From Conidiobolus incongruus B7586 (lineage: Eukaryota > Entomophthoromycota > Entomophthoromycetes > Entomophthorales > Conidiobolaceae), in contig JNEM01011858.1 of the NCBI GenBank assembly GCA_000697335.1, forward strand, positions 1 through 35,388: a DNA stretch of 35,388 nt, given 5' to 3'. This document shows, piece by piece, positions 23,181 to 33,678 of this stretch. The first letter of the stretch is position 1. The number at the start of each line of letters is the position of its first letter. The notes beneath the pieces are model-generated. The model made no database searches. It saw only the letters and a list, made by a program, of their open reading frames with translations, and was not told the origin of the DNA. A program made the position numbers and the translations under genes.

Positions 23181-26100
23181 TATTGTAATATTAAATATAA
23201 TGTTTTTATTCCACTAGTAATTCACAACAAAAATTTCTTATAAGGCATAATTATAATTATAATTATAACAATATTAAATCGAATTAATGAAGATTTGAGT
23301 TATAATTCAATAAAAATTGTTAAATTAATAGAAATGAATTAACTTTTAAACATGAACCAATGCAATTTTCTTTATACTATAAGCAGCTTAGTCTATGAAA
23401 CGAGAAATGTATTTTAATTTTCAAAGTCCAATAAAGTTTGCAATTGGTTCAATATCACAAAATCTAGTTTATTATCTTATTAGGAATTTTAAATATTAAT
23501 TGTCAAAATTCATTATTAATAGTTGATTTTTTTATTTTTAATATACATACTTTCAATTTTTTTTCATTTTTAATTATCGAATTATTGAATCAAATTAATA
23601 AAACTTTCATGTTTTTTTAATGTTATATAGTTATTGATATATTTTTTATTGAGAAAATAAACTCTTTAATTAAAATAATTCCAATTATTTAATCAATGAT
23701 AATTCATTATATACTTTTAATCACTTACATATTGTATACTCTAATCATTTGATAAAACTATGAATATATATAACTTTCTTACATGATTTTAATCATGTAG
23801 TTTATTTCAAGTTAATATTACTATTACCATTTTATAATATTCCTAAATTCTTCATTTCATTGATATTAATCAAAATATAATATAATTTGAATATTGTATA
23901 GAAGTATTTTAAAGATTCATTTTAATTTTTGGATTATATTTCATATTCCTAATATCTATTGATTTTTATTTAATTTACAAAACCCATACATTAACTGATA
24001 TATTACTACTTGAATTATTCGCCGTTATCAAATTATTTTACATTTGTAAACCACATATTATTTACTTCATATTAGCGTGCAAGCTTACCAATATAAAATT
24101 TTATTTATTTTCGAAATAGGGTCTAAAATAATTTGAAGTTCGAAGATTATAAGGATTGAGGATGAGATTAAAAAGAAATTTGATTAAAATAGCTTATTCT
24201 AACGTATTTATTGAACATTATGCTCTATTTGTTTTTTCATTCAGTTTAAGGTTAAACAATGTCTATTAGTGATAAATTTAATTATTAAGTTCATAGTATA
24301 AGCTTCAATGATAATGATGTGAAATCATTATATATATGCTTATATAATTATCTTATAGTTAGCCAGGTGCTTAAGTTATACCAACCATAACTAGCTGACT
24401 TTTTTCTCATTATATATTATCATAACCTATTTAAATGTTATTAATGCATTCTAAATATGGTCAAAATATATTTGAATTGATTAATAGTAGAATCATAGTC
24501 ATATTGTGCTTTCATTTTAATATGTATATATGCGATTTAATATATTGAATCAAAATATATAATGGGAATTTTAAGTAAACAATAATAATTCAAATTTAAC
24601 TAATCAGAAAATCTTAAACTATATACTAGACTACATTGAATAAATAATCGATTTTGAATATTGCAATGCATCTTGTGAAATTTGATTAGATTTATAATTC
24701 ATAATGTTTTATATATTTGAATTAAGAGTATGTTTTAATATAAACTCATATATTTATTCCATCTTATAATCAATGTATATTGGGATATTATCATATTGAT
24801 CAATATATATGTGACTTAATAATACTCAATTTCACAGATAATCCAATATTTTATTTGATAGAAATACTCGATTAATCAATTTCAAATATCTAGATACTTT
24901 TGTCAAATATATAAATATATCAAACCTGATACCATAAAAATAATATAATATTGAATAATTAATTGAATTAATATATATTAATTATTTTATTTATTTCTTC
25001 AATAGCTTTTGATTAATATAATGTTAATAACTCAATATATATTCAAAAATTATTTATCTATTACTAAATACTCATTTTAACTGAAATAATATATTGTTAA
25101 ATAAATATATAAGCAATTCCCTTTTACCCTTGCTTTTTTATTAGTACTTTGTAATTTGAATTCAGTATTTATCCTCAACAGTCTATTATGAGTCAATATA
25201 CAAAATAATTATTTATTGGTAATTTTTCTATTGACTTAATAAAACAGTTTAAATTTGATATTATGAAAAACAATTACAATTTAAATAAAATTATATATAT
25301 ATATATATATGTGGTTAATTTATGTGATAATAATGATAATGAGAAATACAATTTAAATAAAAAATGTCGTATATTGAAAAAACGATAATGCTTTTAATCG
25401 AATTGTTCACAATTACAAATAATCAAAGTGACTTTTGTATTATAATATCCCTTTGTGCGTATATTGATGGATTTTTTTAAAACTTAATGATGTAAAAATA
25501 TTATTTCTAAATGCTTTGATATTAGAAAATACAATATCAAAGAATTAAAAGAATAAATAATTATAAATATCCATTTAGTTTGAAAAATACTTTAATTTGA
25601 CTTTAATATTGACATTTTTTAAATATTAGAATGCTATGAAAAGTGATATATTTTATATGTAATATATTAATTCTTATTTTTGTCAACAAAAAAAAATATC
25701 ATTTTTATAATTTATAGAACCAAACTTTAATAATTGTTTATAAACTTTCAGTATTACAACTATTATAGATCTCTAATTAGGAATACTAATTGGATATATA
25801 AATGAAAATAATAGTGTATTCAATAATAAAATTATGGCTCGCAATGAATAATTTATATCCTATAATTAAAGAATTAATAACCAAATATAATAAACATATT
25901 TAATATTAGATTAAAAGTGCGACTCTATCGATTTCAACTTAATGATTATGATTTAGAAATTTGAAAGATAGAATCTTTTCAAATTCATAAAAATATATTA
26001 TTTCAACGATGGTAAAAATCTTTTAATAATATTAATAATTAAACATATCTATAAATAACTATTTCTAGATATATTAAAAAATTTATAAACTAATCTTTAG

Positions 26101-27657
26101 AAATTAAATATTTAATAACTTATTTACTGTGTAATTTGAATCGACAAGATAAGAAAATTATTTCAAATGATTTATTTTACCCTTTGATAGTAATTGATAA
26201 AATTGTAAATCATGAGTTATAGACTCAATTTTTAAATGCAAATACTTGAATTTAATTAAAATATATGTTATAATATAAATTAATCTAATGTCACGTGGTA
26301 TTTTTTAGCTTCAAAATTTATGAATTATCGGGTCAACCCTAAATTAAATATCTTTAGATATTATCAACTTTGATCTTTTGATAATATCTATTAAATTAAA
26401 TAAATATAATACATCATATTGAGGTTTAACTCATTTCATATAGAGATTATTATTTGTAATATATGAAATGTGTATTTTGAAATGATAAATCAGTGAAAAC
26501 TAGTTAAATTAGTTTCTATTTTAGTAATAAAACTAAAAATTATTAGATATGAATGATACAGAGTATACAACATATTGTTTAAAATCAAATTATATTCCAT
26601 TATTATTCAATTATTTGGATTTAATTAATAATTCAAAGAACAGGAATTTCAAATTTATTTCAATACATTTCGAAATGATTAGATGTTAACTCAAGCCACT
26701 GATATTAATTTCGGAATAGTTGTTAATATTGAATAGTGGATCTGAAGCAAAGATATGTATGTTTTAACTGATAACTATATCAAGTATTCAAATATATAAT
26801 GATTGGACCAAGTATTGAAAAATTCCACCAAATTATAAACTTGAGTTGTAATGTTTATAGAAAAGAAGGTTGATGTATTGGATAGTTTTAAAGTTACATA
26901 AGGAGAGCTCATTCAAAAACGCACCACATGAGTTTTGAGTCTGCTAACTAAAAAATTTATTTCAATTCGGTAAAATTTAAATATCCAAAGGAATATTTTA
27001 AAGATCATATATTTATTCGACCATTTATACACATATTTAACAATACAATGTAATTTTTTAATATTGGGTGGATTGATTAAATTATCTAGTTAGCGAAAGA
27101 TCAAATATGATGTATAATTTAAGAGATTTATTTGTTAAAGTATACTTGAGAAGTCGAATATCAAGCTAATAAAAAATTTGATAGCAGAATATTTACAATA
27201 ATCAGAATAGATAAGTCAATTCAAAAGTATACTACCTGAACCACATTCGAAACCTTGGTTATTATCTGTATCACAAAGTATTAAATTAAAAAACAAATTA
27301 ATCTATGGTTATTAGGTAATTAAAGAATTGCAATATCAATAATTCTTGATATATTTCATATACTAGTTACAAATTATTATAATAGTCAATTTTATAAATG
27401 ATTTAATATCAAATTGATGCGCTTAAACTTGAATTGTAAAATTATGAATATAATCAATGTATATTGAAAATTATCATTAAAAAACAAACAATGTTAATAA
27501 AAAAATAACAACAGTATGATAAATAGTTTTAATAATTAATTAATTTATTTATTTTACAACCATAAAATATTTGCCATTAAAGCAAACCAGTGATCTTGAG
27601 TATTGGAAATTGGATTGGATATTCTTAAATATATATTATGTGATATTGATTATTAAA
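23181..27657. other. 4.5-kb AT-rich spacer between the two UNC93-like copies
   Basis: I see no gene. It holds a short ATAATT repeat (23247-23268) and an AT microsatellite (about 25290-25310). Less AT-rich patches occur at 24340-24410 and 26880-26960, but they give no readable domain or RNA fold. Confidence 0.45.
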
Positions 27658-28980
27658 TTAGTGTTCAATTTCTTTCTTTTCTAATTCGGTTTGTTGAACT
27701 GAATCATCGCTATATTCCTTGATAGTGAAAGTCATGAAGATAGCAGGAATAACAGCGCAAGAGAAGAGGGCCCAATTGGTAATGAGCTGAGTCATTTGGT
27801 CAACTTTGGCACTATCGATAGCCCAAGCGACGGCAGCACCAATAGATTGGACACCCTTGTAGTAACCAGCATATCTGGATAAGGTAGCAGCATCATTAGA
27901 CATAGTACCCATGATCCAGTAAGACCAAGATTGGATCATAGCGTCAGAGAAACCGTAGGCAAGATACATGACCAAAAGAGGACCATAGTTGGAATCAGTA
28001 AAATCAACACGATACTCTTCATCGAGAACACCTTCAGCAGAGCGTTTCAATTGAACGAAATAGCCACCAATCCAGACACTAGTCATAATAGCGACAACAA
28101 CACAGAAAGAGATAATACCACGGACCTTACGAGTCAATTTGGGAGTATCTAAAAGGAAACCTAAGAGGACAGAGCCAACCATTTGGGAACCCCAGTAGAC
28201 GACATTGTTCAAACCACGAGTACGAATCTTGAAGGTAGTACCGTTATAAGAGTTGAATTGATAGGTGTAGAAGAAGTTGGAGGAGAAGAAAAGAGGGAGC
28301 AATACAAGCATTCTCCATTCAGTGAAAACTTTGAGGACACCAATGATTTCACCCTTGACAGCGGGAGCCTTGTTGACTACAATTCCAGTTCCATCAGATT
28401 TGACTACCTTGTTAATGGGAGCCATAATGAGACCAACAGCAGAACCGAAGATCATAATGACAATGAAAGCAATGTAGGTACCGTCTGTAACAGTGGCATT
28501 GGTGTTGTTGAAATTGATACCGAATGAGATCAAGCCACCAAGTACACCACCCAAGTTGAAGATGACCCAAAAGATAGAGATAAACTTACCCTTTTCATTT
28601 TGAGTAGGATAGGCCATCATGAGAGCACCTTGAGCTGACCAAAGGAGACCTGCACCGATACCAAGGATGGCACCAGCAAAGACGACGAAAACTCTGGATT
28701 GGATATGGTTATAGGCGAGGAAAGAGCAGGCATAGAGGGCATAAGTGAGACCACCAGTAACTAGAGTGGCTTTGGGACCAAAAGTATTCACAAAGGCACC
28801 ACCGAAGACACCGAAAATGGCAAAGGTAACATATAAGGCAGTTGAGGCATTGGCGGAGACTGTAACGTCAACCTGACCACCACCTCCCATACCAGTCAGA
28901 GCGTTGAACATACCTGGGCAGCAGAAACAAATAATGCCCACCATAATGTTTTGGATAATAGCACTGTAGTAGTTAACCAT
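27658..28980 (-). CDS. UNC93-like major facilitator superfamily membrane protein
   Basis: A 440-residue integral membrane protein, full length for the fungal UNC93-like (DUF895) group. The first membrane segment leads into the family hallmark C-F-C-C-P-G-M-F-N-A-L-T-G-M-G-G-G-G-Q (18-36). About eleven to twelve hydrophobic segments follow, near 46-66, 72-90, 97-121, 134-156, 168-188, 224-240, 259-277, 286-309, 331-350, 370-388 and 400-420. Further conserved blocks are G-A-G-L-L-W-S-A-Q-G-A (109-119) and Y-G-F-S-D-A-M-I-Q-S-W (342-352). The C-terminus is short, hydrophilic and cytosolic. Family members are poorly characterised; some are ion-channel regulators (UNC-93) or intracellular trafficking chaperones (UNC93B1), so a transported substrate cannot be named. 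A decayed paralogue lies 4.5 kb downstream on the same strand. The start is ATG with no intron. Codon use is far more GC-rich than the spacer, suggesting good expression. Confidence 0.93.
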   Translation of the reverse strand: MVNYYSAIIQNIMVGIICFCCPGMFNALTGMGGGGQVDVTVSANASTALYVTFAIFGVFGGAFVNTFGPKATLVTGGLTYALYACSFLAYNHIQSRVFVVFAGAILGIGAGLLWSAQGALMMAYPTQNEKGKFISIFWVIFNLGGVLGGLISFGINFNNTNATVTDGTYIAFIVIMIFGSAVGLIMAPINKVVKSDGTGIVVNKAPAVKGEIIGVLKVFTEWRMLVLLPLFFSSNFFYTYQFNSYNGTTFKIRTRGLNNVVYWGSQMVGSVLLGFLLDTPKLTRKVRGIISFCVVVAIMTSVWIGGYFVQLKRSAEGVLDEEYRVDFTDSNYGPLLVMYLAYGFSDAMIQSWSYWIMGTMSNDAATLSRYAGYYKGVQSIGAAVAWAIDSAKVDQMTQLITNWALFSCAVIPAIFMTFTIKEYSDDSVQQTELEKKEIEH

Positions 28981-29011
28981 CGTGTTTAATACGGTTTGTA
29001 ATTATGATAAG

Positions 29012-29023
29012 ATATATATATAT
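29012..29023 (-). promoter_or_regulatory. TATA-like stretch upstream of the UNC93-like gene
   Basis: TATATATATATA beginning 32 bases upstream of the ATG. Its position fits a TATA element with a very short leader, but AT-rich DNA makes such runs common. Confidence 0.3.
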
Positions 29024-29455
29024 GAGTTTAATAATAATACAAATATTAGATCAATTGAACCAAGTATAAAAACTAATAATTCAATAAAAATAATTAGATT
29101 AAAACTGGAGGAGTTAATTAATATTGAAACAGTAAGCGGATGTAAATCTATTTATACTAAAAATCATTGTGGGTTTCTAGTGAATGAGATTAATGATCTT
29201 AAATTAACATGAATTTCTAATTGATCCAATTGGGAAAAATTAATTTTTTTAATTTTCATTAATCTAAGTATTTCGTAAATAAATATAAATAGTAGTTAAT
29301 AGGTGATACTGGCCAATAGATTGTTTATATTCAACTGAAAAGGAATAATGAATATTATGCAAGGTTATTTGGACCAATCATATAAACATATTTTATGCCA
29401 AATCTGAAAAATATATTAAATAAAATTTGACTATTTTGACTATAAATCGTCTTTT

Positions 29456-29599
29456 ATGGAGAATTACGAAAATTTCTACCGCGGCGACGACAAATTTACT
29501 ACAGCAACCCAATTCGGATCTCTTGTGAGATGGAGAATTAGAGGGGGAGAATTAGAGGCGAAGTTAATAATATGGGAAAGTTTAATTTACACACATTGA
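29456..29599 (+). CDS. Possible small protein of 47 residues
   Basis: The open frame starts M-E-N-Y-E-N-F-Y-R-G-D-D-K-F and ends L-I-Y-T-H before TGA. It stands out because it includes a GC-rich patch (CCGCGGCGACGAC at 29479-29491) inside very AT-rich DNA and ends close to where the composition returns to background. The predicted product is charged, with no signal peptide or membrane segment and no family that I recognise. It could be a real small gene, an exon, a gene fragment or chance. It lies about 475 bases upstream of the UNC93-like start and is read divergently from it. Confidence 0.3.
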   Translation: MENYENFYRGDDKFTTATQFGSLVRWRIRGGELEAKLIIWESLIYTH

Positions 29600-32596
29600 T
29601 TCAATAGTTAAGAGAAGAATATTATATTTGGATTTGTACCAGGTTAGTCATATGAAATTCATAATTTTATCATTTGAATAAATTTGGCACAGCAAAGTTA
29701 TGATCAAATATTGTTGAGTTACTTGTTTATTTTTTGGGTTGTATAATATTTGCTATTTTTATCAACTTATGTTATGTCATTTATTGTTTTTAGCTAAATT
29801 TAGTTTGAGATGAAGCGAAATGTAAAACGGTCTCAAGAATCTTAAATGAGTAACTCTAATCTATTATGCTAACAGTTTTGGTTAAGGTGATGATATTTAA
29901 TCTGACCAGAGGAATTTTTAATTTTGCAAACCTCAGAAAAACTATCATCCAATATTATTGGTGAAATAAATTTAATAGCAACAATGATTGGATAAAGTAC
30001 CTTCCTAAAGCGTCACATCTAGACTTAAGCCCAATTTCACTATTAATAAAAATAGCAATCAATGAACACAAATTTGGTGTAATGAGCAGTTCATCAACCA
30101 AAATTATAAAAATAATACTTATGACAAATACCTATTATGAATATATGATAGTGATAGAAATGAATTATTCCTTTTAAATAAGGTAGTATCTGTGTCAAAT
30201 TCAACTAGTTTAAAGCTTACATTTATAAATTTGCCATTTTATGTATGGTTATGCATTGCTTGCATCTACATAAATTAATATGAATATTTGTTTATTATGA
30301 CTAGAGTATGAGCGAACTTGTGTTAAATATGATTCAATATTTTGAATAAGAGTTGTATTTAGTAATCAAATTTTTCTATTTTTATGATATGTCAATTAAT
30401 CAAAATATCTTAATATGTATACCTAAATAGGTTAATATACCGGGTAATTTAATATAAGAGTTTATGATCAACTGGCTGGACCCTTAATCGACTAACGGAC
30501 TAACTATAGGGAAGTTCGAAGGTTCGATTGATCATTTGACTTTGATTTAGCTCCTCAATCAACGCGATTGCTGGTTAATGGTGCTGTTCAAGTTATTCAT
30601 CAATTTCAATTCTCCGGTTAAAATCTCTTAATTTGATATATTTATAACTACAAAATTAAGACTTGGCGAATTATTATGATGGACTAGTATAATGTCAAGA
30701 TTATCATCACATAGCTATTAAATAATATACATTAAAGTTGCTTAAATGATGATAATTGAGAGACATATAAAATGAATAAGATTTGAAAATTTTTGCGGAA
30801 TTCGATGTGTTAAGTGGATTGTTCTGCAATGCTCGTTAGAATTCGGTAAAAACAGTCAACTTGATATCAGGAATATTTCAATAAACCATAGTTATATATA
30901 TTTATCTATAAATATATATATCATGCTCTGGTTTTATGCTATTTTTAAGATTATTTTTTTTGATATTTAAATGTCAGTGAATTGTTTTGGAAAATTATTG
31001 ACATATCAATCACTTTGAATACAGTATTTCATAAATCATTTCATCTATAAAGGTTAATATAAATAGATATTATCATTTTTTGGTTAATTCCATAAATAGA
31101 AATATTCAATAATATTTAAAACTTTTATAATATTAGAATGAATTCGTATTAGAATAAAATTAGAGAAAAATCTAACTACTAACATTAAACAAAAGTTAAT
31201 GGAAAATTTGAAAAATTTAAAAGACGGGTATGAATCACAATTAAATTATTAAGTGAGCATAATTGATATGTTAAGATGTTTTACTATTAATGATAGTAAC
31301 TATAAAAAGGTAGTAAAATTGAGCATTAAATATATCCTATCAATTTTACAAACATAATTTAAACTCATTTTGAATTAGAATTAAGTGTTTTTAAAAAAAT
31401 ATATTACTAAATAATGGAAGTATAATGATTTTATCTACAAAAAAACGAAATATAAGTAAATTATTTAAAAAACAAAATAATTACCTCGTAATATATTTAT
31501 ATTATTTTATATATATATAAACTGAAAAATTGAATTATACTAATTTTAGAATTAATTCAAATTTTTTTTTAAATCTTATCAACCTATAAAAATTTCTAAT
31601 CGAAAAAAAAACTTTAAAAAGTATAAATATAACGAAAAATGATAAAACCTAAAAATGATATATTTTCGGATAATACTTACTAATTCAATTGTGAAAGTTA
31701 CCAACAATACTTAAGATGGATTCAAAATGAGGAAAATATATTCTCAAAATTCCCAATCATCATTACCTAAAGTACCTTAAATCCCACCAACTCAACTCCA
31801 ATTTACTCACCTTATGCCTAAAAATAACTTAATTTCAAATTTTCATATTTCCTTTAAGAGTAAAATTTTTATTTTAAATAAATATATTAGAAATGATATC
31901 ATTTAGGTCAATAATAATGGTAATTTGATAGTAATATTCCAGTATACCAGATTATTTTTACATTGTACCAAGTGGAAAAATAATTTTTAAGGATATTAAA
32001 ATATTTTAATAGATATTATTATCAACTGTTTTAATGATGCTATCACAAGTTAAATGTGAATATTATTTTAACTTTTCTTTTTTATTTTAGAAAAAATAAA
32101 TATTATTTATATTATTATTTTTTAAAAAGTATAATCAAATTTTCAATTTTTTGTAAATAATGATTAATATATGAGAATTATTCCATATAAAATATTTTAT
32201 TTTTAATTTAATATTATATAAGAATATTAATTTATGTTAATTTTTTTCAAAAAATACCCATTATTAGTTATTATTAAATAAATAATTAAAATTTAATTCA
32301 AAATTAATATTTGAAAATCATCAATAATTATAAGAAATTTTAATTGATAAAATTGAAAATCTGTAAATAAAAATTAATTGAAAAGTATTAGATAATAATC
32401 TTGCAAAAATATGATATTAGAAATAATTTTATATTAATTAATCATATTAAAACAGTTTTAAAAAATAAAAATGTTAATTAGTATATTTTATTATTCAATA
32501 TAAAATGATATTTATTAATGAATTAAATGAATATATGAATATATATGATGATTGATATTTGATAAAATGTAATGATTAAATATGTGTATGCTACAA
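29600..32596. other. Spacer, nothing firmly recognised
   Basis: 3 kb without a supportable gene. 30470-30620 is less AT-rich and holds GGTTCGATTGATC, faintly like a Pol III B box, but no tRNA folds. 31741-31830 is a C-rich, strand-skewed tract. Confidence 0.4.
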
Positions 32597-33619
32597 TTAT
32601 TCTATCACTACTTGTTTAGGTGCTACATCAGTGATGGCCACTTGATTAAATCCAGCATTCACCGAAAAGTCGTGGTTAATGTTAGCCCCGGAATGATCCA
32701 CAGATACTACTTGATCTCGACGCATCTTGTGATTGCGTGAATATCCGTCATAAAACGTTTTGTATACACTCATCAGATTATCCAAGCTCTGGTCACGCCT
32801 TCTTAACGCAGGAGCCTGGGAACCGATGTTTGCTGTGACAGTGTTAAGAGATTGGTCGACTTGGTAGTGGTTATTATTTGTTATACCAAACTTCTGATCT
32901 CGTCTCGCCTTGGGTCTGGTAGTTCCCAATTCGGTAACGTAGTTATTAATAGAACGATCAATTTGATAATCGTTTGTAGTGCTCACACTTAATGACTGAC
33001 CTCTACGATCCAACTCTCTTACAGTTACCCCATTACCAGCTTTATTTTCAGCCATATTCACGGATGAATCAAATTTGATATTCATCTTACTGTTGTCAAA
33101 ATCAAGCTTTTGGCTACGACGTTGCTTCTTATCCACATTACCCGCGCTGTTTTCAGCTACATTGAAGGAATTATCAGATTTGATTGTCATTCCATCCATA
33201 TCCAAAGTGAGCACTTGGCTTCGTCTTTGTTTAGTGTTACCAGTGCTGGATGATGCAAAATTGAGAGATTGATCCTTGGAGATTTTTAGTCCATCCATTT
33301 TGAAGCCAATATCCTGACTACGACGCTGAATTGTAGGATTATTCACTGTGTTAGTACCAATCTCGGATACTGCCACGTTGAGAGAGCCATCATCTTTAAT
33401 CTTGCTAGGAAATACGGTATGGACAATTTCGGTATCTCTTCTAATCTTTTGATTTCCAACACGGTCTAAACTCAAATTAATAGATCTATTATGCTCGATA
33501 TCCTTAGCAGGTTCAATAACAGCAATCTGTTGACGACGATTCAAATTGATAGGGGAGCCCAAGATAGATAAAATGGCTATAATACAAGTAACAGAACTTA
33601 AGCAACTTTTGGCAACCAT
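32597..33619 (-). CDS. Secreted repeat protein, candidate kexin-processed multi-peptide precursor
   Basis: 340 residues from the ATG at 33619. A signal peptide (M-V-A-K then a hydrophobic core to about residue 21) is followed by nine Arg-Arg sites with first codons ending at 33538, 33442, 33325, 33226, 33121, 33007, 32905, 32803 and 32722. Each opens a unit of 26-39 residues. Gln stands two places after the pair in eight of nine (RRSQ, RRDQ, RRGQ, RRQQ). About 20 residues on, most units share a D-x-S-[LIFV]-N core: D-D-G-S-L-N, K-D-Q-S-L-N, S-D-N-S-F-N, F-D-S-S-V-N, I-D-R-S-I-N, V-D-Q-S-L-N. The mature part has no Cys or Trp. This is the layout of Kex2-processed fungal precursors (alpha-factor, Ustilago Rep1, ustiloxin UstA), but I recognise no homologue. 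An in-frame ATG at 33655 would add 12 residues; the inner start is preferred for its A at -3, better signal peptide and TATA spacing. A cell-wall repeat protein is the alternative. Confidence 0.82.
   Translation of the reverse strand: MVAKSCLSSVTCIIAILSILGSPINLNRRQQIAVIEPAKDIEHNRSINLSLDRVGNQKIRRDTEIVHTVFPSKIKDDGSLNVAVSEIGTNTVNNPTIQRRSQDIGFKMDGLKISKDQSLNFASSSTGNTKQRRSQVLTLDMDGMTIKSDNSFNVAENSAGNVDKKQRRSQKLDFDNSKMNIKFDSSVNMAENKAGNGVTVRELDRRGQSLSVSTTNDYQIDRSINNYVTELGTTRPKARRDQKFGITNNNHYQVDQSLNTVTANIGSQAPALRRRDQSLDNLMSVYKTFYDGYSRNHKMRRDQVVSVDHSGANINHDFSVNAGFNQVAITDVAPKQVVIE
32600..33538 (-). repeat. Protein-level repeat array of about nine degenerate units
   Basis: Units of 26-39 residues delimited by Arg-Arg. 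The three middle units (from 33325, 33226 and 33121) are the most alike, each RRSQ then an acidic/Met-rich stretch, D-x-S-x-N and a Gly-Asn end. The last two are the most diverged. The repeat is weak at DNA level, so the array is old and held by selection at protein level. Confidence 0.8.
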
Positions 33620-33670
33620 GATTTTAGTAATAGACAATAATGTACACGTTACCATTGATAATCAGTTTCC

Positions 33671-33678
33671 CTTATATA
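33671..33678 (-). promoter_or_regulatory. TATA box of the repeat-protein gene
   Basis: TATATAAG on the minus strand, 52 bases upstream of the ATG at 33619 but only 15 from the ATG at 33655. Transcription starting about 30 bases after a TATA box would begin inside the upstream ATG region, which favours the inner start. Confidence 0.5.

Noticed and set aside
28183-28527. 114-codon plus-strand open frame inside the UNC93-like gene
   Set aside because: Antisense shadow of a conserved membrane-protein gene. It has no independent support.
28982-29212. 76-codon plus-strand open frame upstream of the UNC93-like gene
   Set aside because: Composition equals the AT-rich spacer, it covers the probable promoter, and it shows no domain.
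30470-30620. tRNA-like stretch with CCCTTAATC and GGTTCGATTGATC
   Set aside because: Resembles a Lys-tRNA anticodon loop and a B box, but no anticodon, acceptor or T stem pairs, and there is no terminator. At best a very worn tRNA-derived relic.
33075-33272. 65-codon plus-strand open frame inside the repeat protein
   Set aside because: Antisense shadow of the secreted repeat protein.
32600-33538. CRISPR-like or satellite array
   Set aside because: The periodicity is at protein level and the DNA units are diverged. It is a coding repeat, not a DNA array.
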